Shown here one piece after another: positions 22,154-32,989 of a stretch of DNA of 64,000 nt. Positions within the stretch are counted from its first letter, which is position 1; every line of letters starts with the position of its first letter. The DNA is from Adiantum capillus-veneris. Lineage: Eukaryota > Streptophyta > Polypodiopsida > Polypodiales > Pteridaceae. The stretch spans positions 1 through 64,000 of the forward strand of contig JABFUD020000347.1 in assembly GCA_014529385.2 (NCBI GenBank). The letters are read 5' to 3'. Both the position numbers and the translations under genes were made by a program. The notes under the pieces were generated by a model. The model searched no databases and had not been told where the DNA came from. It saw nothing but the letters and a program-made list of their open reading frames with translations.

Positions 22154-23315
22154 GAGGTTGTGAAAGGTGTCCACAAACACTCATTTTCTTTTCTTTTATG
22201 GTTTTCTGAGCCTTGATCTTAAGACTTTTTTTGTCTACCGATGATCCTCAAAAATACTAATCTATTTCTACAATCCTACAATCCTAAAGGCACTCAGCAA
22301 GTACGATTACTTCCAAGCTACCTCTACACAGCAAAAGATGACAATCTTAAGCTATGCGGTTTATAAAAAAAAGTTTTGAGCTCTAGGTGATCCTAGAGAA
22401 AGTTAAAGAATAAATTCACAAGACGCTTGTGTTTTTCCCTAGTTTAGGTCTCTTCAATCCCTGACAGTGGGCCAAATGTGGGACCCATGTCTAACCTCAC
22501 CATCCTATCTTATTGCAGTATTAACGAGAACCACGATTAAATTGTCAATCCATGGGACGAAGCTAAATCGACTAGTACGTAGAGGCTACAAGAGGTTGTC
22601 AATCTCTTGGAAAACAACTAACAACTCACATCTAACTCAAGCTACACTCAAGTGACTGAAATCATCAAAAGCCAATCACTCATCGGCAAAAAAATCACAT
22701 CCGTTACAACATCAAACGACATCCAAACATAACGAAACTTCTAGGACATGTTTACAAGACCTAAGAACACATGCTTATGGTCTCAAACCCCACTTTAGGT
22801 CAAGTTCCAAAATCGGGATTATTAACAACAATGGATTTTTGACCTAATCATTTTTGACCCATAATGCATCTAGATGCTTAGAAACGATGCTCCAATACCC
22901 CGTCTATGCTTAGTTTTTGATTTGAAAGTGTAAATTACTAGTTATGATGAAATTAGGCCACGGGTCAACGACACCAAAAACTACGAATTACTGTGATGTG
23001 TTTATGTGAATGCGTAGAGCTCTTACCTGTGGTTGCAATGCAGCAAACGCGATTGCAATGTGGCAATCAAGGAGGGAGTAGGAAGCAAAGTGCAAGAAGA
23101 AGAGGAGTGAGCGCCGTTATCTCACGCTGTGTATTTCATTATCCAAAACTTTTAAATAACATACAAAAAATGGCTTTTATACCTTAGCCAAGGTTTTTGG
23201 TGGTCAAAACTAATTATCTCGGAGTTCTACCAAAGATGAGTAATGACAAGCTGATACAATATAGAAGCTTGTAGCCCTGGCTCATTAATTACAGAGTTTA
23301 TACGTGTTAGCTTGC
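22154..23315. other. Unassigned 1.2 kb between E1 and the satellite array
   Basis: I see no gene, LTR pair or repeat here. There is a short open frame at 22993-23187, but it has no family features. This may be host intergenic sequence or a very old transposon relic. Confidence 0.5.
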
Positions 23316-23931
23316 TTCTAACATGTTATGATGGCCAAGTGTTGAATGCACCTAACTTTAAGACATGGTTAGAATGGAAAAGTGGTGGATCTAGGCGACA
23401 CCAACAATTGCATCCACAATTCAAACCTTTGTTATAATGGCCAAGTAGTGGATCTTTGATGCACCTACTTCCCAAACCTTAGTCTAAATGGCAAAAGTGG
23501 TGGATCTTTGATGCACCTACTTCCCAAACCTTAGTCTAAATGGCAAAAGTGGTGGATCTAAGATCTACCCATCCCACAAACATTGAGTAAAATCACAAGT
23601 GTTATGATGGCCAAGTGTTGAATACACCTAACTTTAAGGCATGGCTAGAATGGTCAAGTGCTGGATCTAGGAGACCACAACAATTGGACCCACAATTCAA
23701 GCCTTCGTTATAATGGCCAAGTGGTGGATCTTTGATGCACCTACTTCCCAAATCTTAGTCTAAATGGCCAAGTGGTGGTTCTAGCATCTACTTCTTCCAC
23801 AAACATTGTGTAAAATTACAAGTGTCATAATAGCCAAGCGGTGGATCTAGGATCTACTCATCCCACAAACACTGTGTGAAATTATGAGTGTTACGATGAT
23901 GACCAAGTGTTGAATGCACCTAGCTTTAATA
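23316..23931. repeat. Satellite array, left part (~222-bp monomer)
   Basis: These monomers match those at 53086-56062. Each contains several copies of a shorter sub-unit with ATGGCCAAGTGGTGGATCT. Here one monomer carries an extra local duplication of about 60 bp (CTTCCCAAACCTTAGTC occurs twice). The array is interrupted at 23931/23932 by E2. The last five bases, TAATA, are the left copy of the E2 target-site duplication. Confidence 0.9.
23927..23931. other. Left target-site duplication of E2
   Basis: TAATA precedes the 5' LTR, and TAAGA follows the 3' LTR at 53081-53085. The uninterrupted satellite monomer reads CTTTAAGACATGG here, so the original target was TAAGA and the left copy has mutated once. 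Confidence 0.85.
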
Positions 23932-24843
23932 TGTTTGGCGGACGAAGCAACAAGAGGCAGTTTCAAGAGAAGGATCATATTTTTGTGAGAAACCATTGTA
24001 AAATTCTTTTGTAAGGAAGCATCTCTAAGCCAAGAATTTGTCAAAGGATTTTTGATTATTCTTATGGGACAAATTGTATATTAGAGAGCCAGTTAGAAGT
24101 TTAGGAGCTTTTGGCCGGACAAGCCATTTGTAAAGACCTAATCTATAAAGGCCATTTTTTGTAAGTTTGAACATGATATTTTTGTTGGAAAACTGAGAAG
24201 AAAGCGTACGTTTGAGAGCTTCTTCTTGTTCAAACTTGTAATCTTCGCCATTGTGGCTACGGTAATCCAAATTCAGATTTGTTTATTGCATTGTGTTCCT
24301 CTTATCTTGCTCTTCCATTCAAGTGTAATCATTCAAGATTCAATGTAGGTTTTTAACTACGAGTTTGAGGCCTTAAATGGATGTTTTGAGTGTCTATATG
24401 TGTGTTTTATGTTGTTTTGACCCTAGGAAGGCCTTTAGGGACCCTAAAACGACCCATTAGGATCACCTGTTTGTTGTTTTTGCTGACTTTGGGACGAACG
24501 ATCGCGATCGTTGTACCTCTCCATAATGTTGTGACAGTGATAGGATATGTTACTGATAATCCTGTTTAGCTTCCCTTCAAGTTTCGTGTGATTCCGATAT
24601 GATTTGCATGGTAAACGGGCATGATGGCTGTAGAGCTGTGTAGAAGGACATAGGAAGATTACTTGGCAGTAATGCGTTCGATTTTCTTGTAGTGTTAGTA
24701 GTTGTATCTCTTCGAGTTCACTTCATTAGGAATGAAACCCTAGTGAGTTTCCATGCCTCATCCGAGTCGCTTCCCTTGTATTGATAAATATGTTGATTCT
24801 TGAGAGCTATGCTATGGACATTCGTCGCGGCGACCTGCAAACA
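23932..24843 (+). repeat. 5' LTR of E2
   Basis: It begins TGTTTGGCGGACGAAGC and ends CTGCAAACA. It contains one palindrome (24497-24512). The 3' LTR has three more bases near its start. Confidence 0.95.
24497..24512. repeat. E2 palindrome copy 1 (in 5' LTR)
   Basis: AACGATCGCGATCGTT is a perfect 16-bp palindrome followed by GTACCTC. Confidence 0.9.
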
Positions 24844-24844
24844 T

Positions 24845-24862
24845 TGGCGCCGCTGCCGGGGA
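24845..24862 (+). other. Primer binding site of E2 (tRNA-Asp)
   Basis: TGGCGCCGCTGCCGGGGA starts one base after the LTR. It matches the complement of the plant tRNA-Asp 3' end at 17 of 18 positions. Confidence 0.9.
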
Positions 24863-25385
24863 ATGCACCTTATGTGATGAGTGACCGAGTGCGCAGTCAG
24901 ATTCCTTAAAAAAGATCAATCCACAAATCCAATTTACACCTCAGTTAGGTTGCTAGACAAGGGTTTAGAGCTTAGTGGAGTCTAGAGCCAGTGGACCGGC
25001 TAGATCCTCTCTTAGGAGATTTAGGGAGCTGTGAGTGAGAGTGTTAAATATTTTTTTCTCTTCAATTTCTCTAATTCGATTGAGTACTGAAATCTCACCG
25101 GAAATCTGTCGTGTTTGTTTTGTTTGATTCATTTCCTTATGTTTTTTCAGTTCTGTAATTAGGAGTAGGATAAGCAAATCACATTCCAATCAAATTTGGG
25201 GCAAAAGTTAGAGTCGAGAAACCAGCAAACTATAACTTTGGCCAAAAAAGCCATAAGACTCTGAAATTCTGAAAATCTGACCAAATAGGGTTGATATTGA
25301 TTCAAATCACAAAGTGGTAGCACAAAACACTAGGAAACACTTGTCAGAAGGAGCAGACAAAATTTCATCAGATTTGGCCCAGGTA

Positions 25386-25409
25386 CTATGATCGTGATCG
25401 ATGTACCTC
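25386..25409. repeat. E2 palindrome copy 2
   Basis: CTATGATCGTGATCGATG followed by TACCTC. Two CG sites of the consensus are changed to TG. Confidence 0.85.
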
Positions 25410-25676
25410 AATGTCAGATTTGTAAAAGATTTGACATGTGCCTTCCTGATAAGATTCTAAACAAGTTTGTCTAAAGCAACCACACCCAAAAACATCAAAA
25501 ATCAAGGAAATCAGGCCACTTGGGTAAAACTAGCCCGACAGACCCAGAAAGTGCCAAATATTGGCTTTTGGTGATCCAAATGCAAAAAGACTTTGGGGAT
25601 AGCCTTAAAACAAGTAGATTTGGGGCAAAAGTTAGAGTCTACAAGATGCCAAATTTGGTCTAATTTGGGCTCAGAA

Positions 25677-25700
25677 CTACAATCGCGATCGGTGTACCTA
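25677..25700. repeat. E2 palindrome copy 3
   Basis: CTACAATCGCGATCGGTG followed by TACCTA. One CG of the consensus is CA. Confidence 0.88.
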
Positions 25701-26119
25701 AGTGCCAGATTTTGACCAGATTTCATCTGTGGGATCCCCAGGTGTATACAAAGATAAAAGTCTAAAGGACCTAGAGCCAGAAACCTCAAAATACCTGTCA
25801 AAACCACTGAATAAAAATCCAAGTCAAAAATTGCTAAACTGGATTAGAAATTGACTTTTAGTAGACCAAAACACATCAAAACTGGGAAGGAACCGTACAG
25901 AGGGATAGCCTGTACACAGGACAACCCTAGATAGCTTCCAAATCCCAAATCAAACATCAAAATCAAGTCAAACTGATAAATTTGGAAAAACAGGCACTTC
26001 CAACCAAGAAATGGTAAAAACTTGACTTTTTTGAGTCCAAATACAAAAGTGTCTGGCAGGTAGTCTTAAAATAGCCTAGTGAACAAGCTGGTGAAGTTTC
26101 ATCTCATTTGGGCCTAGAA

Positions 26120-26143
26120 CTACGATCGCGATCGGTGTACCTC
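26120..26143. repeat. E2 palindrome copy 4
   Basis: CTACGATCGCGATCGGTG followed by TACCTC. It equals the consensus. Confidence 0.9.
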
Positions 26144-26352
26144 TGGCCCAGATCTTGTCCAGATCTAACTCATTTTTGACATGTTCATAAACCTAGACTA
26201 TTTAAGATATCAAGAGTTGTCAAAACTCAAATTGGACATACTTTCAATAATCTGCAAGCAAAATTGTGTTGAGGTCATTGTGAAAGTGTTGAATTTGCTG
26301 ACAGTTGGAATGATACAGTGATCTCATAGCCATCCAGTGTATTCATTTGCAG

Positions 26353-26411
26353 AGACCGATCAAGTAACAACCCATGCAGTCCCAGGAATTGGAAGATCAT
26401 TCCATCTCCAG
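26353..26411 (+). other. Candidate small leader exon of E2
   Basis: It is flanked by a pyrimidine-rich 3' splice site (ends 26352) and a 5' splice site CCAG|GTAAGA. The position is equivalent to 2414-2484 in E1. Confidence 0.45.
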
Positions 26412-26451
26412 GTAAGAGGTTTGGATTCAGTCAGTAAATCCCACTTTCTTC

Positions 26452-29400
26452 ATGTTTTTGAGATTGGGAAAACAAATCAACACCAGACACCTAAATTTAG
26501 CGGATCAAACAAGTGTTGTATCAATGGAGGAGAGTGTAAACCAAGGGATAATACGACCGTTAGAGCCGATCCTTGAAGAAGGCATCTTCGATACTTCTTC
26601 AGAGAGATCTTCCGAGTATTTCACAGAACACTTGGGACAATCAAAACTAAACGGAAGAGAAAACATGGCAGCAGGACCATCAAACCCCTCGGCCACATTA
26701 AAGCTATTGTTCATCAAGTATCAATATGACAACAAGCAAGGTGCCAAGATATACAAAGATGGTATGGACCGCTACTAAGTGGAAATAGAAGATAGACCAA
26801 GTGAGTTCAAGGACTTAGTGCCTATGAGTTATAGCGGAGATAGGTACTTAGATGACAAGGGTATCATGTACTTGGTAGTCCTGAATCCTAACATTGTAGA
26901 CAAGTGGGGATTGATGGGCACAAAAGCCAAAATAGACGAGGAACATGAGGAAAAGGCACCAACAATGAGCTTACCCAATGCAAGATTAAGGCGAGAAAAT
27001 GAAATGTTGAGAATCAACACGGATAATGTCTACTTGGGGTTATACAAGTATAATAGTGGAGAGCAAGATCTCTATTATAGATGCGAGGAACTCTACGTCA
27101 GAGAGATGACTGAGCGGAAAAGACTTTATGTCTTCACCTACACCGAGGGAGCGGAAACAAAAATTGCCGCATACGACAAGTATGGAAGATGATATGTAGC
27201 AATTGATAAAAAAGATTTGGAAGGATATACGTACTTTGGGGGACCACTTCATCAGTATTATGTCACTCCAAGCCCACTAAGACCAGCACCTACAACTGTC
27301 GTGCCAGAACCGGTGACCATAGGTGGAGGGAGGACTCATGTAGCTGATTCTTTCAGTCGACCTCATTATTCGATGCCAATTCCCATGGGAACGTTACATT
27401 CCAGAGAATCAATGGCTACGAATCGAAGTAGTGTGGTTCCTATCTCTACACATACGGCTGTACGTCTGACATTTGCAGCCACCCTATCACATTTGCCTCC
27501 TAGTAGTAGATTTGGGCAGGGGAGCCAACGAGAGAAACCTCTGACCTCCATGATGCACGAGAACGATTAAGTCAAGACACGGGAGCAATGAGATTGACCG
27601 CAGACCATAGAGGGATCAGGCCATTCCAAGTAGCGAAGTGCATGCCGAAGAAGTATAGCGGATCGAGGGATCCATATGCCCATGTATCGCTCTTCAAGCA
27701 AGTCTTAAGATCAGAACAGATCACTGATTTCCATACTCAATACGAGGGATTCGGGCTGACCTTGGAAGGGACGTCTTTAACATGGTTTCAACTTTAAACC
27801 TTGAAACTTGTCTGAATATTGAACATTTATTGCGCGAGTTCGCGGAAGAATTCTCAAAATGGGGTATAAAGCATAATACTATATCGCAGATATATGCATT
27901 TAAACAATGGGAGAGTGAAAAAGTGAAGGAAGCAACCTTGAGATTCAAGCAATACATTGAGAGGTGCCCGAGGAGGGAATTATCGCAAGACGAGAGATTG
28001 TCTGTGCTCTTCGTTGAAGGACTTAGGAATGAAACCTTGAAAAAGGACCTTCACTTGAAGGCCTGTAGCACATTTCAACAGGTTACAAGGGAAGCGTTAT
28101 ATCTTGTCGATAACTGCATAGCATATGGGGAAGTGTCAGAGGATACTGATTCAGTAACTAGTGGCTCTTCATCGATTAAAAGCAAACCCTCTACCAAGAA
28201 AGATGATCAGGCGTCCTTGATATCGACAACTGATCAAATGATAGAAGAGGTAATGAAGAGAATGCAGCAACATATGAGATCAAATCCGGTGATGAGACAG
28301 TCTTAGATGAGGAAGTGTGACATATGTGGGGGGGATCATCCGATGCCGTGGTGCACACAACAGCCGAAAGCACCAGTTTACGAATGGACGAGTACTGAAG
28401 TGGTGTGCCATAGAGCAAAAATGGGCAAATCATAGCACGGAAGAGTGTTTTTATAACAAAAACTATGTGAGGGAGAGACCATATGGACCTCCAGCAGGAC
28501 CATCCCAACCACCTCCTCCAAGATATCAAGTTGGACCAAATATGAATCTGGTAGCAGGAGTAGACAGACCTCAACCTGTGTTGGGTCAACAACCTCCATT
28601 ACCACAACAAAATAGAGCCATGATTAGGTATGCTCAACCTTGTGAAGCATCACCAGGAACAAATAGTACACTTCAAGTTTCTTATTATGAGGAACCGAAT
28701 GAGCCTTACGCAACAGAACCTGAATCACAAATGTACGCAGACGAAGCCTATCAACCGTGGGGAAATAGCGAGGGTATGGCACCACCAACGTATGTAGCAC
28801 AACCTTCAAGAGATCAATATTTGGTAGATGAAAGAACGTTAATGTTCATTGTGAACCAGAATTACAAACCAAGAGGATATCCTAATAGAGTAGGACAACC
28901 TATGGGACCACCTCCTCAAAATCAACCACCAATTGGACAGTGCTATAGCTGTGGAAGTATGGATCATTGGGAGCGTAACTGCCCTTTCAAAGGCGAAAGA
29001 GTGAAAATTTTTGGGTTTTGTGATGGATGTGGTGTGAATCACATATTGCCAGATTGCCCAAAGAATCCGGATAACAAGGGAAAAGCAACTATGAATATTG
29101 TGGGGGTGATACCAAGTGCAAGCAGCGGATCAGAAACCGATCCCATGATCCAAATCAATGCGATAACCAGAGCCCAAGCCAAGGACTTAGGGAAAACCGC
29201 GCCTTTGGAGGAAAAGGTTGAGTTGCCAATACCCACAGAAAATGAAAGTTTATCCGTGAGAACCTAACAAAAATCCTGGAAGGCGAAACGAGATTGGATG
29301 AAAACAAGAAGGTTGACAACCCAAATTTCCATGCAAAACGAATTGCACAAGTTAACAACAAGCCAAGGAAAGCGTCCTCAGGGGGATTAGTCTTGGTTGA

Positions 29401-29600
29401 GAAAGTGCTAGAGCCGTTACATGCTCTATTACAAGCGTACGAAGCAAGGCTAAAAACAAACCAAACCTTAGAGCAGAGATGGTTAACTTATCCTCAACCA
29501 GAAGTGGAAACGAAGCGTTTGGAAATGTGTAAACACCTCATTGAAACAGCGTAGGCGTTGATGGAATCTAAGGTGGTTAGAACCCCAGAAGAAGAAGTGT
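26452..29600 (+). pseudogene. gag: E2 gag polyprotein (broken)
   Basis: This is the structural protein. The N-terminal region (26665-27330) has IYKDGMDRY, RYLDDKGIMYLVV and IVDKWGL, that is, the same Y-x-D hairpin motif seen in the E1 repeat protein. The capsid core (27640-28130) includes DPYAHVSLFKQVL, EGFGLTLEGTSLTWFQ and LSVLFVEGLRNETL. Three Cys/His patches follow: CDICGGDHPMPWC (~28317), CYSCGSMDHWERNC (~28941) and CDGCGVNHILPDC (~29020). The tail (NIVGVIPSASSGSE, ITRAQAK) matches E1. Stops at 26776 and 27190 (CGA-to-TGA type) and frameshifts near 27570, 27797 and 28306 break it. Confidence 0.87.
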
Positions 29601-31776
29601 TGATTCACAAAGAGCGAGAAAAAACTGAAAATCGATGAACCAAAACAAATAAACGGACCCAGGCCTGAAACGATATTGTCACTGGATCATCGAGTGGTGC
29701 CGAACACGACTGATGACGCTAAGTCAATGACGATAATGCCAATTCCAGAAGTTGAAGAACAATGGCCACAACACTTATGGGAAACCATTAGAAACAGAAA
29801 GAACGGAAGCGTGACGTTACAGTCTGCTCCGATTCCTGAGATTAACCTAGATAACGGATTTTATCCAGCCGATATACAATCGCTGTATGGGGATGCAAGA
29901 ACGAAGGTTTTGGTGGAAAGCAAAGCCCAATCCTTGAAAACCCTGCCTTCATTTATAGGTGAACACGAGGCACAATCGGAGATAAGGTTAGTTCCATCTC
30001 AGATGAGAACTATTCCACATATGGTTGACTCAAAAAGTCTTCAAGAGATGCTGTCGACACCTATAACATGCACAATCACGCTGTCCGAACTCTTGTAAGT
30101 CAGACACACTTATGGGAAGACATGGGGAAACATTTGGAGCACAAAGGAGTAAAGATTCCTGTTCAGACAAACCCTACGGGAGAAGAAAACAAACAGGAAG
30201 GTCACCCCAAAGCCCAACCAGTGCCCATAAACAAGGTTGGAGATTACTGTGAAGGCGAGGAGGGTAATACAACCTTACCTGTTGAATATCAGGATATAAA
30301 AACGATAGCTATATCCTAGACAGTGGAGCGGGAGTGGTGATTGCTACAAAGAAAATCTGGGAGAAATGGGGCCGTACAGCTCTCAGAAAAACGAGAATGA
30401 AACTGTAACTCGCAGATGGGTATGTAGAGAGACCATTGGGAATCTTGGACCAAATAGTTGTAACTTCGTGTGGAATTAACTATGATCACACCTTTGTTGT
30501 GGTGGATTTCGGGAAAATGAACAACTTCGACATTATTTTGGGACGACCTTTTGTGCGTCAACACAAAATGATACAAGATTGGGGGTACGACCAAATCTAC
30601 CTAAGGCACGAAGAGCTAATAACGAAAATCAACATGAAGGATCACAGCTACAGAGACGTTGCAAAAACACCAGTGCAAGAATTTAATTCAACCACTATAA
30701 ATGAAAAAGAAATACCTGCATGGATGCAAACAAAAGCGTATGCATGGATGTGTGGAGCATCTGAATGTGGAGACATAATCAAAGAAGAATGCGTTTTGGA
30801 AAGATCTGTAGAAGACGAGGGTTATCTCCCAAAACCTTTCCCGAAACATTTATTTGAGCCATTTGGGTGGACTCAAATATTGTCAACCTTGGACATATGT
30901 ATTAACGAATTCACGCCTACAAATTTTTGTGACGAAGAAGGATACGACCTAGTAACGTTGTAAATGGCTAGCGTCATCCTTGAGTCAGGATCGGAGAGCG
31001 AGGAACAAGAAGAACCACCACGTGAGACCGAGTGTAGAAGAATAATTGATGAGATATCTGTAGTGAACGATAGGAATCAAACAGAGGAGGAATTCATGGA
31101 TTCACTAAGCAGTGGCCTTCCATCACTAGATGATGAAATCCAATTGGTAGCGGCCGATGATGAGAGATCAAGTGCATTAGAGACGAATAGGAAATACAGG
31201 GCGAGACAGGACAGGTTTTACGAGTTTCCTAACCAAAAACCTAGTCGATAGGAGCGGTATAGAACAAGAAAATCAAGGGCAAATAAGCATAATTCGATGC
31301 CTCTTGTCAATGACAGAACAAGATATCTAAAGCTTGTCAAAGTTGATGATTGTGTCAAAGACGAGGTCATTGGCCAGTTTATCAAAACTAAACCATGGAA
31401 AAACAACAAGAAGAACAGACACGAAAAGAAAATGACTAAGTCGCATAAAGAGGGGAAAATAGGGTCTGGAATGACCAAAACAGAGTACAATAAGCTCAAG
31501 CGAACCCTCAAAGACATACGGACGACTGACTTTGAAACAAATGAGGACACGAGTTCTGACAAGATGGATGCACTGTCCCATTATAAGAAGTATACCATAC
31601 AAGATAGGAAAATCATAGTGCAACAACCAATGAGGGAATTGAAGAAACCGGGTACATCATACGACGGTCCTGTAAAAGCCAAACGAATAGATCTAGCAGA
31701 GCCACGAGAAGATCCAAAACCTGCATATATTGTATTGCCACAAATCTTATTGAAGAAGAGGAAAAGCTTTTGGTAG
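29601..31776 (+). pseudogene. E2 protease with flanking linkers (broken)
   Basis: The retropepsin active site ILDSGAG has DSG at 30319-30327. The C-terminal motif IILGRPFVRQ lies near 30532. An in-frame TAA (after RMKL, ~30406) interrupts the domain. The linker before it keeps EEQWPQHLWETIRN (~29755), as in E1. The linker after it keeps FGWTQILSTLDICIN (~30862), an acidic stretch (30964-31240) and a lysine-rich stretch before RT (31297-31700). This is the canonical protease position. Confidence 0.85.
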
Positions 31777-32541
31777 CTACTCTTAAACAGTATAGAGATG
31801 TGTTTGCATGGTCATACAAAGATCTTAAGGAGGTGGATCCAAGTATCTGTCAACACACAATACCCCTTAAGAATGACGCCAAACCCAGCAGACAACGTCT
31901 CTATACTTACAATGAAATGTTTGCAAAAAAGATCAAGCAGGAGATAGATAAACTTAAAGAGGCAGAGTTTATTTACGAAATTGAGCACACCGATTGGGTT
32001 TCACCGATTGTGGTGGTCCCGAAGAAAAATGGAAAGTTAAGAGTGTGTGTCAATCTCAAGAAAGTAAACGCTGCTACAATTCGGGACAACTATCCCCTAC
32101 CCATTACTGATCATGTAATAGAAAGGGTGGCAGGAAAAGAGGCTTATAGTTTCTTAGATGGCTTTTCGGGTTACAACCAACTCGGAATAAAGCCAGAGGA
32201 TCAGCACAAAACGGCTTTCGCAACTGAATGGGGTATTTTGCATTTCGGGTAATGGCTTTTGGCTTAACAAATGCACCAGCCACATTTCAGAGGCTAATGG
32301 GTCATGCTTTTAAAGAATATTTAAGACACTTCTTAGAAATTTACATGGATGACTTGTGCGTTCACTCTCTTGTAAGATTGGAGCACATAGAGCACTTGAC
32401 CAAGGTGTTCAAAAAATGAAGACTGTATCGGATTTGCCTGAATCCAGAGAAATGTGTCTTCATGGTAAGACAGGGCAAAATATTGGGACATATAGTGTCC
32501 AAAAATGCTATTTCGACAGACATGGAGAAGATCCGCGTCAT
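31777..32541 (+). pseudogene. E2 reverse transcriptase, split by E3
   Basis: Motifs in order are VFAWSYKDLKEVDP (~31801), SPIVVVPKKNGKLRVCVN (~32004), FLDGFSGYNQL (~32153), FGLTNAPATFQRL (~32258) and catalytic YMDD at 32342-32353, then LYRICLNPEKC and ILGHIVSKN. A frameshift occurs near 32250 and a stop at 32417-32419. The gene is cut after KIRVI at 32541. The next codons, VDLPRPV, resume at 43162, so the host frame can be followed across the insertion. Confidence 0.92.
32537..32541. other. Left target-site duplication of E3 (GTCAT)
   Basis: GTCAT precedes E3 and recurs at 43157-43161. Removing E3 and one copy restores a continuous host RT frame. Confidence 0.92.
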
Positions 32542-32905
32542 TGGAATTGGAGCTGATCTCTTGAGACAGCTAATTCTAGTGTTGAAGGATTTCAGCTACT
32601 TAGAGTAGGAAGAGTCAGATAGCAGACTAGAAAGAAATCACTGACTAAACTGAAATATGAATACTGAAATGAGAATCAGACTTAAAGACTGGAATAAAGT
32701 TCAGACTCAGATTCAGAAGACTGTTGAGAAGTCAGTATCACTGGAATATATATATATCATGATTGAGATTACAGTGAATATGATTATAGAGAGAGAGAGA
32801 GAAAGTGTAGCCGATAATACTGCCACTGATGCTCAAGTGCAATTATAGCTCAAAGCGCTAATACAAGTGATAACAATTGCCAACCCGATATCAAAGTAAT
32901 GGGCT

Positions 32906-32914
32906 CTATTTATA
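32906..32914 (-). promoter_or_regulatory. TATA box of E3 LTR
   Basis: TATAAATAG on the minus strand is preserved in the other LTR (43046-43054). It stands about 17 bp downstream, in transcription sense, of the double palindrome. Confidence 0.7.
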
Positions 32915-32930
32915 TGCTTCGGGTTTATCG

Positions 32931-32953
32931 TAGTAATTACTTTAGTAATTACT
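32931..32953. promoter_or_regulatory. Double TAATTA palindrome upstream of E3 TATA box
   Basis: TAGTAATTAC and then TAGTAATTACTA stand in tandem two bases apart, and the arrangement is identical in the other LTR at 43071-43093. It looks like a paired binding site for a dimeric factor. Confidence 0.55.
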
Positions 32954-32989
32954 AAGTGATTCACTTCCCATCTTCTAAGAACACGTTCC

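Larger units (their letters stand above)
24863..26451 (+). other. E2 leader with predicted intron and palindromes
   Basis: This is non-coding. A candidate 5' splice site GCT|GTGAGT lies at 25031, and a strong 3' splice site TGTATTCATTTGCAG ends at 26352. The presumed intron holds three palindromes (25386, 25677, 26120), each preceded by a variant of ATTTCATC(T/A)GATTTGGG. A 59-bp exon (26353-26411) then ends in CCAG|GTAAGA. Confidence 0.6.

Noticed and set aside
22154-23315. Possible host gene or additional transposon between E1 and the satellite
   Set aside because: No long frame, LTR pair, terminal inverted repeat or conserved motif could be found by eye.
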